From Burkholderiaceae bacterium (GTDB lineage: Bacteria > Pseudomonadota > Gammaproteobacteria > Burkholderiales > Burkholderiaceae_C), in assembly GCA_030123545.1 (NCBI GenBank), contig CP126124.1, positions 1,922,001-1,986,000 of the forward strand: 64,000 nucleotides of DNA, read 5' to 3'. The translations under genes were made by a program, and so were the position numbers. The notes below the pieces were generated by a model. The model did no database searches, had not been told where the DNA came from, and saw nothing but the letters and a program-made list of their open reading frames with translations. Shown piece after piece: positions 25,914-36,700 of this stretch (positions are counted from its first letter, which is position 1; every line of letters begins with the position of its first letter).

Positions 25914-26470
25914 TGAAACACTTTTTCCGTCACTGCGGGCTGGCTCTGCTGTTCGGCCTGTGCGCGCTCTCGGCCCAGGCGCAGGACTACCGCATCGGTT
26001 ACGTGAACACGGATCGGATCTTCAGGGAGGCGAATGCGGCGAAGGCGGCCGAAGCCAAGTTGCAGCAGGAGTTCGCCAAGCGCGAAAAGGATCTGGTCGA
26101 TCAGGGCAATGTGCTGAAGGCCGCCGCCGACAAGCTCGACCGTGAAGGCCCGACGCTGCCCGACAGCCAGCGCATCGCGCGCCAGAAGCAGCTGATGGAC
26201 CAGGACCGCGACCTGCAGCGCAAGCGCCGCGAGTTCCAGGAAGACCTGAACGCGCGCAAGAACGAGGAATTGCAGCAGCTGCTCGACCGCGCGAACAAGG
26301 TGGTGCGGCAACTGGCGATCGCCGACAAGTACGACGTGATCCTGCAGGAGGCCGTCTACATCAACCCCAAGCTCGACATCACCGACAAGGTGATCGCGGC
26401 GCTGAATGCCAGCGGGCCGGGCGCCGGCGGCAGCGGTTCGACCGGCGCGAACAGCACCGGCTCGAAGTGA
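25913..26470 (+). CDS. skp: OmpH/Skp-family periplasmic chaperone
   Basis: Skp is a trimeric periplasmic chaperone that holds unfolded outer-membrane proteins on their way to BamA. The 185-residue precursor has a signal peptide (LLFGLCALSAQA, cleavage near AQA-QDY), then YRIGYVNTDRIFREANAAKA and a long charged helix with heptad-like pattern, followed by ADKYDVILQEAVYINPKLDI. The C-terminal Gly/Ser-rich tail (GPGAGGSGSTGANSTG) is longer than usual and probably disordered. The ATG shares a base with the bamA stop. Confidence 0.94.
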   Translation: MKHFFRHCGLALLFGLCALSAQAQDYRIGYVNTDRIFREANAAKAAEAKLQQEFAKREKDLVDQGNVLKAAADKLDREGPTLPDSQRIARQKQLMDQDRDLQRKRREFQEDLNARKNEELQQLLDRANKVVRQLAIADKYDVILQEAVYINPKLDITDKVIAALNASGPGAGGSGSTGANSTGSK

Positions 26471-26493
26471 GCTGAACTCAAGCGCGACGAAAT

Positions 26494-27465
26494 GTGACGC
26501 TGCGGCTGGGAGCCATTGTCGACGCGCTGGGCGGGCGGCTGCGTGGCGATCCGGACCTGCAGATCGAAAGCATTGCGCCGCTCGACGCGGCGTCCGCGGC
26601 CAGCTTGAGCTTTCTGGCGAACCCGAAATACCGGCAGCAGCTGGCCGCATCCCGCGCCGCCTGCATCATCGTCGCGCCGGCGCAGGAACAGCAGGCCGCG
26701 GCGCGCGGCGCCTGCATCGTCGCGCCGGACCCGTACCTGTATTTCGCTCGCGTCACGCAACTATGGAAGCGACACCATGCGCCGCCGGTGGCCACGGGCG
26801 TGCATCCGAGCGCGGTCGTCGACCCAAGGGCCGTGGTGCACCCGCAGGCGTCGATCGGGCCGCTGTGCGTGGTCGAGCGCGGCGCGCGCATCGGCGCGGG
26901 GACGGTGCTGAGATCCCGTGTGACGATCGCCGAAGATTGCACCGTCGGTGCGCGCTGCATCCTGCATCCGGGCGTGGTGATCGGCGCCGACGGCTTCGGC
27001 TTCGCGCCCGATAACGGCGCCTGGGAGAAGATCGAGCAGTTGGGTGCGGTGCGCATCGGCGACGACGTGGAGATCGGCGCCAACACCTGCATCGACCGCG
27101 GCGCGCTGCAGGATACGGTGATCGAGGACGGGGTCAAGCTCGACAACCTGATCCAGATCGGCCACAACGTCCGGATCGGCCGGCACACCGCAATGGCCGG
27201 CTGCGTCGGCGTCGCCGGCAGCACGGTGATCGGCGCGCACTGCACGTTCGGCGGCGCCGCCATGGTGCTCGGGCACCTGACGATCGCCGACCACGTGCAT
27301 GTGTCGTCGGCATCGATGGTCAGCCGCTCGATCCACCGGCCGGGGCATTACACCGGCTTCTTCCCCATAGACGAAAATGCGGCGTGGGAAAAGAACGCCG
27401 CCACCCTGAAGCAGTTGTACAGTCTGCGCGAACGCCTGAAGGCGCTGGAGAGAAAAGCCAAATGA
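26494..27465 (+). CDS. lpxD: UDP-3-O-(3-hydroxyacyl)glucosamine N-acyltransferase
   Basis: This is the third step of lipid A synthesis. The 323-residue enzyme has the N-terminal uridine-binding domain (LRLGAIVDALGGRL, LSFLANPKYRQQL), then a left-handed beta helix of hexapeptide repeats. The catalytic segment is QIGHNVRIGRHTAMAG, with the expected His residues, and HPGVVIGADGFGFAPD. The start is GTG at 26494 with a poor ribosome-binding site, 23 bases after skp. The stop overlaps the fabZ start (ATGATG), so translation is coupled. Confidence 0.96.
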   Translation: MTLRLGAIVDALGGRLRGDPDLQIESIAPLDAASAASLSFLANPKYRQQLAASRAACIIVAPAQEQQAAARGACIVAPDPYLYFARVTQLWKRHHAPPVATGVHPSAVVDPRAVVHPQASIGPLCVVERGARIGAGTVLRSRVTIAEDCTVGARCILHPGVVIGADGFGFAPDNGAWEKIEQLGAVRIGDDVEIGANTCIDRGALQDTVIEDGVKLDNLIQIGHNVRIGRHTAMAGCVGVAGSTVIGAHCTFGGAAMVLGHLTIADHVHVSSASMVSRSIHRPGHYTGFFPIDENAAWEKNAATLKQLYSLRERLKALERKAK

Positions 27466-27902
27466 TGGACATCCATGAAGTCCTCAAGCATCTGCCGCAC
27501 CGCTATCCGTTCGTGATGGTGGACCGGGTGCTGGAACTCGAGCGCGGCAAGCGGATCCGGGCGTTGAAGAACGTCACCATCAACGAGCCGTACTTCGTCG
27601 GCCATTTTCCGTACCGGCCGGTGATGCCGGGCGTGATGATGCTCGAGGCGATGGCGCAGACCGCGGCGATCATGGCGTTCGACATGTTCGGCGCACTGCC
27701 CGACGACAAGACCGTGTTCTATTTCGCCGGCATCGACGCAGCGCGCTTCAAGCGGCCGGTGGAGCCGGGCGACCAGCTCGTGCTCGACGTCGACAACGAC
27801 CGCTCGCGCGGCGGCATCTACAAGTTCAACGCGCGCGCGTCGGTCGAGGGCGAGCTGGCCGCCGAAGCCGTCATCATGTGCACGATGCGCACCATCGCCT
27901 GA
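27462..27902 (+). CDS. fabZ: 3-hydroxyacyl-[ACP] dehydratase FabZ
   Basis: This hot-dog-fold dehydratase works in fatty-acid elongation, competing with LpxA/LpxD for hydroxyacyl-ACP. In the 146-residue sequence LPHRYPFVMVDRV near the N-terminus and the catalytic HFPYRPVMPGVMMLEAMAQ segment (catalytic His and, in the helix, Glu) are clear. GGAG lies about 13 bases before the ATG at 27462, inside the end of lpxD. Two adjacent in-frame ATGs exist (27462 and 27465), and the first was chosen. Confidence 0.96.
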   Translation: MMDIHEVLKHLPHRYPFVMVDRVLELERGKRIRALKNVTINEPYFVGHFPYRPVMPGVMMLEAMAQTAAIMAFDMFGALPDDKTVFYFAGIDAARFKRPVEPGDQLVLDVDNDRSRGGIYKFNARASVEGELAAEAVIMCTMRTIA

Positions 27903-27913
27903 GGCGGACCGCC

Positions 27914-28699
27914 GTGACCGTCATTCACCCGACCGCGCTGGTCGATCGCGGCGCGCGGCTCGATGAATCGGTGACGGTCGGGCCGTACACGCTGATCGGC
28001 GCCCAAGTGCAGGTCGGCGCCGGCACCCGGATCGGCGCGCATTGCGTGATCGAGGGGCAGACCCGCATCGGCGAAGGCAACCACATTTTCCAGTTCGCTT
28101 CGATCGGCGCGCCGCCGCAGGACAAGAAGTATGGCGGTGAGCCGACGCGGCTCGAGATCGGCGACGGCAACACGATCCGCGAGTTCGTCACGATCAACAC
28201 CGGCACCGTGCAGGACGCCGGCGTGACGCGCGTCGGTAACGACAACTGGATCATGGCCTACGTGCACATCGCGCACGATTGCCAGCTCGGCAGCCATATC
28301 GTGATGGCGAACGCCGCGACGCTCGGCGGCCATGTGCACCTGGACGACTGGGCCTTCATCGGCGGGCTGACCGGCATCCACCAGTTCGTTCGCGTCGGCG
28401 CGCATGCGATGACCGGGTTCCAGACGCGGCTCTCGCAGGATGTGCCGCCCTTCGTCACCGCCGCCGGCAATCCGGCCGAGGCGCAGGGCATCAACGCCGA
28501 GGGCCTGCGCCGGCGCGGCTTCGGCCCCGAGCGCCTCGCGACGATCAAGCAGATGCACCGTCTGCTGTACCGGTCCGGCTACACGCTGGAGCAGGCGCGC
28601 GGCCAGATCGCCGCGCTCGCCGAAAGCGGCGGTTCGTCGCCTGACGTGCGGACGATGCAGGATTTTCTCGCGCAGGTTACGCGCGGCATCGTGCGCTAG
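27914..28699 (+). CDS. lpxA: Acyl-ACP--UDP-N-acetylglucosamine O-acyltransferase
   Basis: This is the first committed step of lipid A synthesis. The 261-residue enzyme is a left-handed beta helix: IHPTALVDRGARLDESVTVG, IGAHCVIEGQTRIGEGNHIF, then the active-site region with His in MAYVHIAHDCQLGSHIVMAN, and a C-terminal helical domain from INAEGLRRRGF. The start is GTG at 27914, 11 bases after fabZ. The sequence before it (GAGGCGGACCGCC) gives a moderate ribosome-binding site. lpxB follows 7 bases downstream. Confidence 0.97.
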   Translation: MTVIHPTALVDRGARLDESVTVGPYTLIGAQVQVGAGTRIGAHCVIEGQTRIGEGNHIFQFASIGAPPQDKKYGGEPTRLEIGDGNTIREFVTINTGTVQDAGVTRVGNDNWIMAYVHIAHDCQLGSHIVMANAATLGGHVHLDDWAFIGGLTGIHQFVRVGAHAMTGFQTRLSQDVPPFVTAAGNPAEAQGINAEGLRRRGFGPERLATIKQMHRLLYRSGYTLEQARGQIAALAESGGSSPDVRTMQDFLAQVTRGIVR

Positions 28700-28706
28700 C
28701 GTCGCG

Positions 28707-29873
28707 ATGGCAGCGCAGCGGATTGCGCCGCGGGTGGCGATGGTGGCCGGCGAGGCCTCGGGCGATCTGCTCGCCGCGCTGCTGCTCGATGGCCTGCAGG
28801 CGCGCTGGCCGGGCGTCGTCGCGGCCGGCATCGGCGGCCCGCGCATGGTGCAGCGCGGCTTTGCCGCGTGGTGGGCGAGCGACCGGCTCGCGGTGCACGG
28901 CTACAGCTTCGAACTGCTGCGGCGGCTTGGCGAACTCCTTCGCATCCGGCGCCAGTTGCGCGCGCGATTGCTCGCCGAGCGGCCGGCCGCGTTCATCGGC
29001 GTCGATGCGCCCGACTTCAACCTGGGGCTGGAGGCCTCGCTGCGCGCGGCCGGCATCAAGACCGTGCATTTCGTCTGCCCGTCGATCTGGGCCTGGCGTG
29101 CGAAACGGGTCGAGAAGATCCGCCGTGCGGCCGACCACGTGCTGTGCATCTTTCCGTTCGAGCCCGCGCTGCTCGCGCGCCACGGCATCGCCGCGACCTA
29201 CGTCGGCCACCCGCTGGCGCGCGTGATTCCGATCGAGCCGGACCGCGGCGCGGCGCGCGCACGACTCGGACTGGCCGCTGACGACGAGGTGCTGGCGCTG
29301 CTGCCGGGCAGCCGCTCGGCCGAGATCGACTATATCGCTCCGAAGTTCTTCGACGCTGCGGCCCTGGTGCAGCAAGCGCGGCCAGCTATCAAAATCATAG
29401 TCCCCGCGGTGCCGGCCTTGCGCGAACGGATCGAGCAGGCCGCGCGCGTTGCCGGCGCCGCATCAAAGCTGCAGATCGTGACCGGCGAGTCGCATACGGT
29501 GCTGGCCGCCTGCGACGTGACGCTGATCGCCAGTGGCACCGCGACGCTGGAGGCGGCTCTGTTCAAGCGTCCGATGGTGATCGGCTACGCGATGCACCCG
29601 ATCAGCTGGCGGCTGATGCGGCGCAGGCAGTTGCAGCCCTGGGTCGGCCTGCCGAACATCCTGTGCGGCGAATTCGTCGTGCCCGAGCTGCTGCAGGCCG
29701 CCGCGACGCCCGAGGCGCTGGCCGCTGCCGTCCTCGAATGGTTCGACGCGCGCACCGAGGCGCCCGAGCGGCTGGCGCTGCTGCAGCGCCGCTTCGCCGC
29801 GCTGCATCACGAACTGCTGCGCGACACGCCGCGATTGGCTGCCGATGCGATCGAGAAAACCCTTGCCGGCTAG
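28707..29873 (+). CDS. lpxB: Lipid-A-disaccharide synthase
   Basis: LpxB is a peripheral membrane glycosyltransferase that joins UDP-2,3-diacylglucosamine and lipid X. The 388-residue protein shows VAMVAGEASGDLLAALLLDG at the N-terminus, FIGVDAPDFNLGLE, VCPSIWAWRAKRVEKI, LLPGSRSAEI and the nucleotide-binding ASGTATLEAALFKRPMVIGY. It lies 7 bases after lpxA. A short core of the dispersed repeat (GCTATCAAAATCATAG, 29385-29400) encodes residues in PAIKIIVPAVPA without upsetting the frame. The end overlaps the rnhB start. Confidence 0.97.
   Translation: MAAQRIAPRVAMVAGEASGDLLAALLLDGLQARWPGVVAAGIGGPRMVQRGFAAWWASDRLAVHGYSFELLRRLGELLRIRRQLRARLLAERPAAFIGVDAPDFNLGLEASLRAAGIKTVHFVCPSIWAWRAKRVEKIRRAADHVLCIFPFEPALLARHGIAATYVGHPLARVIPIEPDRGAARARLGLAADDEVLALLPGSRSAEIDYIAPKFFDAAALVQQARPAIKIIVPAVPALRERIEQAARVAGAASKLQIVTGESHTVLAACDVTLIASGTATLEAALFKRPMVIGYAMHPISWRLMRRRQLQPWVGLPNILCGEFVVPELLQAAATPEALAAAVLEWFDARTEAPERLALLQRRFAALHHELLRDTPRLAADAIEKTLAG
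29385..29400. repeat. Possible GCTATC-type repeat core, copy 5 (inside lpxB)
   Basis: GCTATCAAAATCATAG is near-identical to the core of copies at 30745, 51745 and 63808. It is AT-rich inside an otherwise GC-rich gene. The left half of the full element is not clear. Confidence 0.5.
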
Positions 29874-30468
29874 CAGCCTGCAGGCGCCGCTGCCCTGGCA
29901 TCCGGTCGGCCTCGTGGCCGGGGTGGACGAGGCTGGGCGCGGCCCGCTGGCCGGGCCGGTGGTCGCGGCGGCGGTGATCCTGGACGAGTTGCAGCCGATC
30001 GCCGGCCTCGCCGACTCGAAAGTGCTCCGGCCGGCGCGGCGCGAGGCGCTGTTCGACGAGATCCGCGCCAAGGCGCTGTGCTGCAGCATCGCCGAGGCGA
30101 GCGTCGACGAGATCGACCGGCTCAACATCCTGCAGGCGACACTGCTCGCGATGCGCCGCGCGGTCGCCGGTCTGCGCCTTGCGCCTTCGCGGGTACTGGT
30201 CGACGGCAATCGGTTGCCGACGCTGGCGGTGCCGGCCGAAGCCATCGTGCGCGGCGACGCGCGGGTGCCGGCGATCTCGGCCGCGTCGATCCTGGCCAAG
30301 GTGCACCGCGACCGCTGGTGTCTGGATCTGCACGCGCGCTACCCGGCGTACGGCTTCGACGGGCACAAGGGCTATGGCACCGCCGCTCACTTGGCGGCCT
30401 TGCGTCAGCACGGCGCGTGCCCGGAGCATCGCCGCTCGTTCGCGCCAGTGGCCGAGTTGCTGAGATGA
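29845..30468 (+). CDS. rnhB: Ribonuclease HII
   Basis: RNase HII cuts RNA in RNA-DNA hybrids and starts removal of misincorporated ribonucleotides. The 207-residue protein has the catalytic DEAGRGPLAGPVVAAAV (Asp, Glu), then VLVDGNRLP (Asp), and SAASILAKVHRDRW and GYGTAAHLAAL, typical of type II rather than type I. The ATG at 29845 overlaps the last 29 bases of lpxB, giving the conserved lpxB-rnhB coupling. It is followed by a repeat-bearing gap and the methyltransferase. Confidence 0.96.
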   Translation: MRSRKPLPASSLQAPLPWHPVGLVAGVDEAGRGPLAGPVVAAAVILDELQPIAGLADSKVLRPARREALFDEIRAKALCCSIAEASVDEIDRLNILQATLLAMRRAVAGLRLAPSRVLVDGNRLPTLAVPAEAIVRGDARVPAISAASILAKVHRDRWCLDLHARYPAYGFDGHKGYGTAAHLAALRQHGACPEHRRSFAPVAELLR

Positions 30469-30476
30469 GCACCGCC

Positions 30477-30546
30477 GGGCCGCCCCAAGGTGCGAAGGCC
30501 CCCTCGGGGGGCAGCGAACCCACGCGCGAGCGGGGGAGCGTGGGGG
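30477..30546 (+). repeat. GC-rich intergenic repeat with hairpin, between rnhB and trmH-type gene
   Basis: It runs GGGCCGCCCCAAGGTGCGAA, then GGCCCCCTCGGGGGGCAGCG, then AACCCACGCGCGAGCGGGGG, AGCGTGGGGG. The middle forms a stem, GCCCCC (30498-30503) with GGGGGC (30507-30512), and CCCACGC pairs with GCGTGGG. I recall near-identical intergenic elements from Comamonadaceae genomes; that is recollection, not a search. It ends five bases before the next start codon. Confidence 0.6.
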
Positions 30547-30550
30547 TAAC

Positions 30551-31357
30551 GTGAGCGCCGATTCCGTCGTTCACATCCGATCGCGCGACAACGCGCTGCT
30601 GAAGGATCTGCGCCGGCTGGCGCAGGGCAGCAGCGAATACCGCCGGCAGCATCGGGTCTGGCTCGAGGGTGACCACCTGTGCCGCGCGGCGCTGGATCGC
30701 GGGCTGCGCCCGGCGCTGGCCGTGTTTTCTGAAGGAATATGGCATGAAGCCAAGGCGGAATATGCACATGCTGCTATCAAAACAATAGTAATCTCGGATT
30801 CTCTGATGGCCGCCATCAGCGCGCTCGAGTCGCCGGTGGCGATGGGTTTCGTGATCGACCTGCCGCCGGCGCCGCAGCTTGCGCCGCGCGCGCCGTCGGT
30901 GGTGCTCGATCGAATCCAGGACGCCGGTAACGCCGGGGCCATCCTGCGCAGCGCGGCCGCGTTCGGGTTTCATCAGGTGATTGCGCTGAAGGGCACGGCT
31001 GCGCTGTGGTCGCCCAAGGTGCTGCGGGCCGGCATGGGCGCGCACTTTGCTCTGCAGCTGTTCGACGCGGCCGAGCCGGCACTGCTCGACGCCCTTGCGC
31101 TGCCGCTGGTCGCGACCAGTTCGCACGGCGGACCGGTGCTCGGGGAGCAGCCGCTGCCTGCCCCCTGCGCCTGGGTGTTCGGTCATGAAGGGCAGGGCAT
31201 CGGCGCCGAGCTCATGCAGCGCTGCGACCTGCGCGTGCGCATCGCGCAGCCCGGCGGCGAGGAGTCGCTGAACGTCGCCGCCGCCGCCGCGATCTGCCTG
31301 CACGCGAGCGCCGCCGCGGCCGCGGCGCAGCGTCCGCCCGGGAGCGCGCCGCTATAA
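30551..31357 (+). CDS. TrmH/SpoU-family RNA 2'-O-methyltransferase
   Basis: This is a 268-residue SPOUT-class methyltransferase. An N-terminal substrate-binding domain (IRSRDNALLKDLRRLAQGSS) is followed by the catalytic knot: VVLDRIQDAGNAGAILRSAA (motif 1 with the key Asn and Arg), VFGHEGQGIGAELM (motif 2) and RIAQPGGEESLNVAAAAAI (motif 3). It likely methylates a ribose in rRNA or tRNA; the site is unknown. The start is GTG at 30551. Residues near 65-80 (WHEAKAEYAHAAIKTIVIS) are encoded by a full copy of the dispersed repeat, an in-frame insertion in the N-terminal domain or linker. The stop codon overlaps a TATAAT box that may serve carA. Confidence 0.92.
   Translation: MSADSVVHIRSRDNALLKDLRRLAQGSSEYRRQHRVWLEGDHLCRAALDRGLRPALAVFSEGIWHEAKAEYAHAAIKTIVISDSLMAAISALESPVAMGFVIDLPPAPQLAPRAPSVVLDRIQDAGNAGAILRSAAAFGFHQVIALKGTAALWSPKVLRAGMGAHFALQLFDAAEPALLDALALPLVATSSHGGPVLGEQPLPAPCAWVFGHEGQGIGAELMQRCDLRVRIAQPGGEESLNVAAAAAICLHASAAAAAAQRPPGSAPL
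30745..30789. repeat. Dispersed GCTATC-type repeat, copy 6 (inside trmH-type gene)
   Basis: It reads TGAAGCCAAGGCGGAATATG, then CACATGCTGCTATCAAAACA, ATAGT. This is the clearest copy: the left half GAAGCCAAGG-GGAATATGCACA joined to the core GCTATCAAAACAATAG. It is translated in frame with the methyltransferase. Confidence 0.8.
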
Positions 31358-31493
31358 TTGAACGCTTTTTTCAGAAGCGGCTTCGCCCAAGTTCTCCACA
31401 CGAGCAAGACCCCCACGAAAGCAGCCGGCAAGAGCCAGTGATTGGCTGCTCTTGCGCACGCTTGGGCGAACCGTCACCAAACCGGAGCACCCA
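31353..31493 (+). promoter_or_regulatory. carA promoter and structured leader with mutually exclusive helices
   Basis: A perfect -10 TATAAT lies at 31353-31358 (no good -35 seen), so the leader is about 130 bases. An outer perfect 10-bp stem pairs TTCGCCCAAG (31382-31391) with CTTGGGCGAA (31461-31470). Inside it, GCAAGAG (31428-31434) can pair with CTCTTGC (31449-31455) and CCA (31435-31437) with TGG (31443-31445). Alternatively AGCAGCC (31420-31426) pairs with GGCTGCT (31444-31450). The last two structures share bases and cannot form together. Such layouts often act as switches; the function is inference. Confidence 0.5.
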
Positions 31494-32699
31494 TTGCTTT
31501 TGTCGCTACAGGGAAACTTCCCACCCGCCATCCTGGCGCTCGCGGACGGCACGGTCTTCGTCGGCAAATCCATCGGCGCTTGCGGTTCCACCGTCGGCGA
31601 GGTGGTGTTCAACACCGCGATGACGGGCTATCAGGAGATCCTGACCGACCCGAGCTACCAGCAGCAGATCGTCACGCTGACCTATCCGCATATCGGCAAC
31701 TACGGCGTGAACCCTGAGGATGTCGAGGCGCGGCGCATCCACGCGGCCGGTCTCGTGATCAAGGATTTGCCGCTGGTCGCGTCGAACTTCCGCAAGACGC
31801 TGACCCTGTCTGAATATCTGCAGCGCGAGGGCGCGGTTGCGATCGCCGGCATCGATACGCGCAAGCTGACGCGTCACCTGCGCACGCTCGGTGCGCAAAA
31901 CGGCTGCATCCTGGGACTCGCGGCCGCGTCGGACGAGGTGACACCAACGCTGGTGGATCGGGCCGTGTCGCTGGCGCGCGGCGCGCCGGCGATGGCCGGA
32001 CTGGACCTGGCCAAGGTCGTGACGACCCTACAACCATACGACTGGACGCAGACCCAGTGGCGGCTCGCGAACACTGACGGCAAGCCGGGGTATGGCGCGC
32101 AGGCGGCGCCGAAGTACCACGTGGTCGCGTACGACTGGGGCGTGAAGAACAACATCCTGCGCATGCTCGCCGAGCGCGGTTGTCGCGTGACCGTGGTCGC
32201 GGCGCAGACCCCGGCGGCCGAGGTGCGGGCGCTCCACCCCGACGGTGTGTTCCTGTCGAATGGCCCGGGCGATCCCGAGCCGTGCGACTACGCGATCGCG
32301 GCGACGCGCGAGCTGATCGAATCGGGCGTGCCGGTGTTCGGCATCTGCCTGGGGCACCAGATCATGGCGCTGGCGTCCGGCGCGAAGACCTTCAAGATGA
32401 AGTTCGGGCATCACGGCGCGAACCATCCGGTGCAGGATCTCGACACCGGCCGCGTCAGCATCACCAGCCAGAACCACGGGTTCGCGGTCGACCCGGCCAC
32501 GCTGCCCGCGAACCTGCGGGCGACCCACGTGAGCCTGTTCGACGGCACGCTGCAGGGCATGGCCCGCACCGACAAGCCGGCGTTCTGCTTCCAGGGCCAC
32601 CCGGAAGCCAGCCCCGGACCGCACGACATCGGCTACCTGTTCGACCGCTTCGTCGCGCTGATGGCGAAGCAGGCCGGGCATGCCGCGGAGAAGCACTGA
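31494..32699 (+). CDS. carA: Carbamoyl phosphate synthase small subunit (glutaminase)
   Basis: CarA frees ammonia from glutamine for CarB, feeding arginine and pyrimidine synthesis. The 401-residue protein has an N-terminal domain (ALADGTVFVGKSIGACGSTV, GEVVFNTAMTGYQEILTDPS) and a C-terminal class I glutamine amidotransferase domain. The nucleophile is C285 in VFGICLGHQIMALASG, followed by GHHGANHPV and a late GHPEASPGPHD with the catalytic His and Glu. The start is TTG at 31494: GGAG at 31484-31487 lies six bases before it and homology begins there (LLSLQGNFPPAILALADG). A longer frame begins inside the leader stem and is less likely. Confidence 0.97.
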   Translation: MLLSLQGNFPPAILALADGTVFVGKSIGACGSTVGEVVFNTAMTGYQEILTDPSYQQQIVTLTYPHIGNYGVNPEDVEARRIHAAGLVIKDLPLVASNFRKTLTLSEYLQREGAVAIAGIDTRKLTRHLRTLGAQNGCILGLAAASDEVTPTLVDRAVSLARGAPAMAGLDLAKVVTTLQPYDWTQTQWRLANTDGKPGYGAQAAPKYHVVAYDWGVKNNILRMLAERGCRVTVVAAQTPAAEVRALHPDGVFLSNGPGDPEPCDYAIAATRELIESGVPVFGICLGHQIMALASGAKTFKMKFGHHGANHPVQDLDTGRVSITSQNHGFAVDPATLPANLRATHVSLFDGTLQGMARTDKPAFCFQGHPEASPGPHDIGYLFDRFVALMAKQAGHAAEKH

Positions 32700-35945
<3,246 letters not shown>

Positions 35946-35947
35946 AG

Positions 35948-36086
35948 TGAAACGCCCTCAGGCTGCGCGCACTGCGTGTCGCTTTGCCAATCCCCTGAAC
36001 GGGGCACATCCTGCGGCCTGGCCGAGCCAGATCCGCGGATGTTCCGCCATGGCCTGCTCCGCGGCCTCTTGTTCCTTCGCGTTTCA
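35948..36086. repeat. MITE-like element bounded by 8-bp inverted repeats, after carB
   Basis: Three bases after the carB stop, TGAAACGC (35948-35955) is mirrored by GCGTTTCA (36079-36086), enclosing 139 bp without a gene. The interior carries further imperfect stems (GCGGCCTGGCC...). No target-site duplication is evident. It could be a miniature repeat or a large terminator-like structure, and no other copy occurs in this window. Confidence 0.4.
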
Positions 36087-36132
36087 TGCGTCGCGAGTGG
36101 TGCAGCGCACCATGAAAAACTGATAGTTCGGG

Positions 36133-36184
36133 CATAATGAGCGCATGAATACCGCCGAACGGCAACGCTCGGCGGTTTGCTTTT
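36133..36184 (+). promoter_or_regulatory. greA promoter -10 and terminator-like leader hairpin
   Basis: A -10 like CATAAT lies at 36133-36138. About 12 bases later comes a stem ACCGCCGA (36151-36158) with TCGGCGGT (36169-36176), followed by TTGCTTTT to 36184, directly before the greA Shine-Dalgarno GGAGAG. This resembles an intrinsic terminator inside a short leader, so greA may be attenuated. An ATG at 36145 opens a frame continuous with greA but is not needed. Confidence 0.55.
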
Positions 36185-36195
36185 GGAGAGAGAAA

Positions 36196-36681
36196 ATGCC
36201 TGCCCTGCCCACCATGCCCATCACCCGGCGCGGCGCCGAGAAGCTCAAGGCCGAGCTGCACCGGCTGAAGACCAAGGAGCGGCCGGAGGTGATCAACGCG
36301 ATCGCCGAGGCGCGCTCGCACGGCGACCTGAGCGAGAACGCCGAATACGAGGCGGCGAAGGACCGTCAGGGCTTCATCGAAAGCCGGATCAAGGAGGTCG
36401 AAGGCAAGCTGTCGGCCGCGCAGGTGATCGACCCCGCGGAGGTCGATGCCGGCGGCCGCGTGGTGTTCGGCTGCACCGTGGAACTGGAAGACCAGAGCAC
36501 CGGAGCGCAGGTGCAGTACCAGATCGTCGGCGAGGACGAAGCCGACCTGAAGCTCGGCCTGATCAATGTGTCGAGCCCGATCGCGCGCGCGCTGATCGGC
36601 AAGGAGGAAGGCGACACCGCCGAGGTGCAGGCACCGGGCGGCGTGCGCAGCTACGAAATCGTTGCGGTGCATTACCGCTGA
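36196..36681 (+). CDS. greA: Transcription elongation factor GreA
   Basis: GreA enters the RNA polymerase secondary channel and stimulates cleavage of backtracked transcripts. The 161-residue protein has the N-terminal coiled coil with the basic and acidic tip residues (HGDLSENAEYEAAKDRQGF) and the C-terminal FKBP-like domain (VVFGCTVELEDQSTGAQV, LINVSSPIARALIGKEEGD). TTGGAGAG lies before the ATG at 36196, just after the leader hairpin. In this leader arrangement GreA could adjust its own transcription. It follows carB, as in many Burkholderiales. Confidence 0.97.
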   Translation: MPALPTMPITRRGAEKLKAELHRLKTKERPEVINAIAEARSHGDLSENAEYEAAKDRQGFIESRIKEVEGKLSAAQVIDPAEVDAGGRVVFGCTVELEDQSTGAQVQYQIVGEDEADLKLGLINVSSPIARALIGKEEGDTAEVQAPGGVRSYEIVAVHYR

Positions 36682-36700
36682 GCCCAGGCCTGTTGACGTC

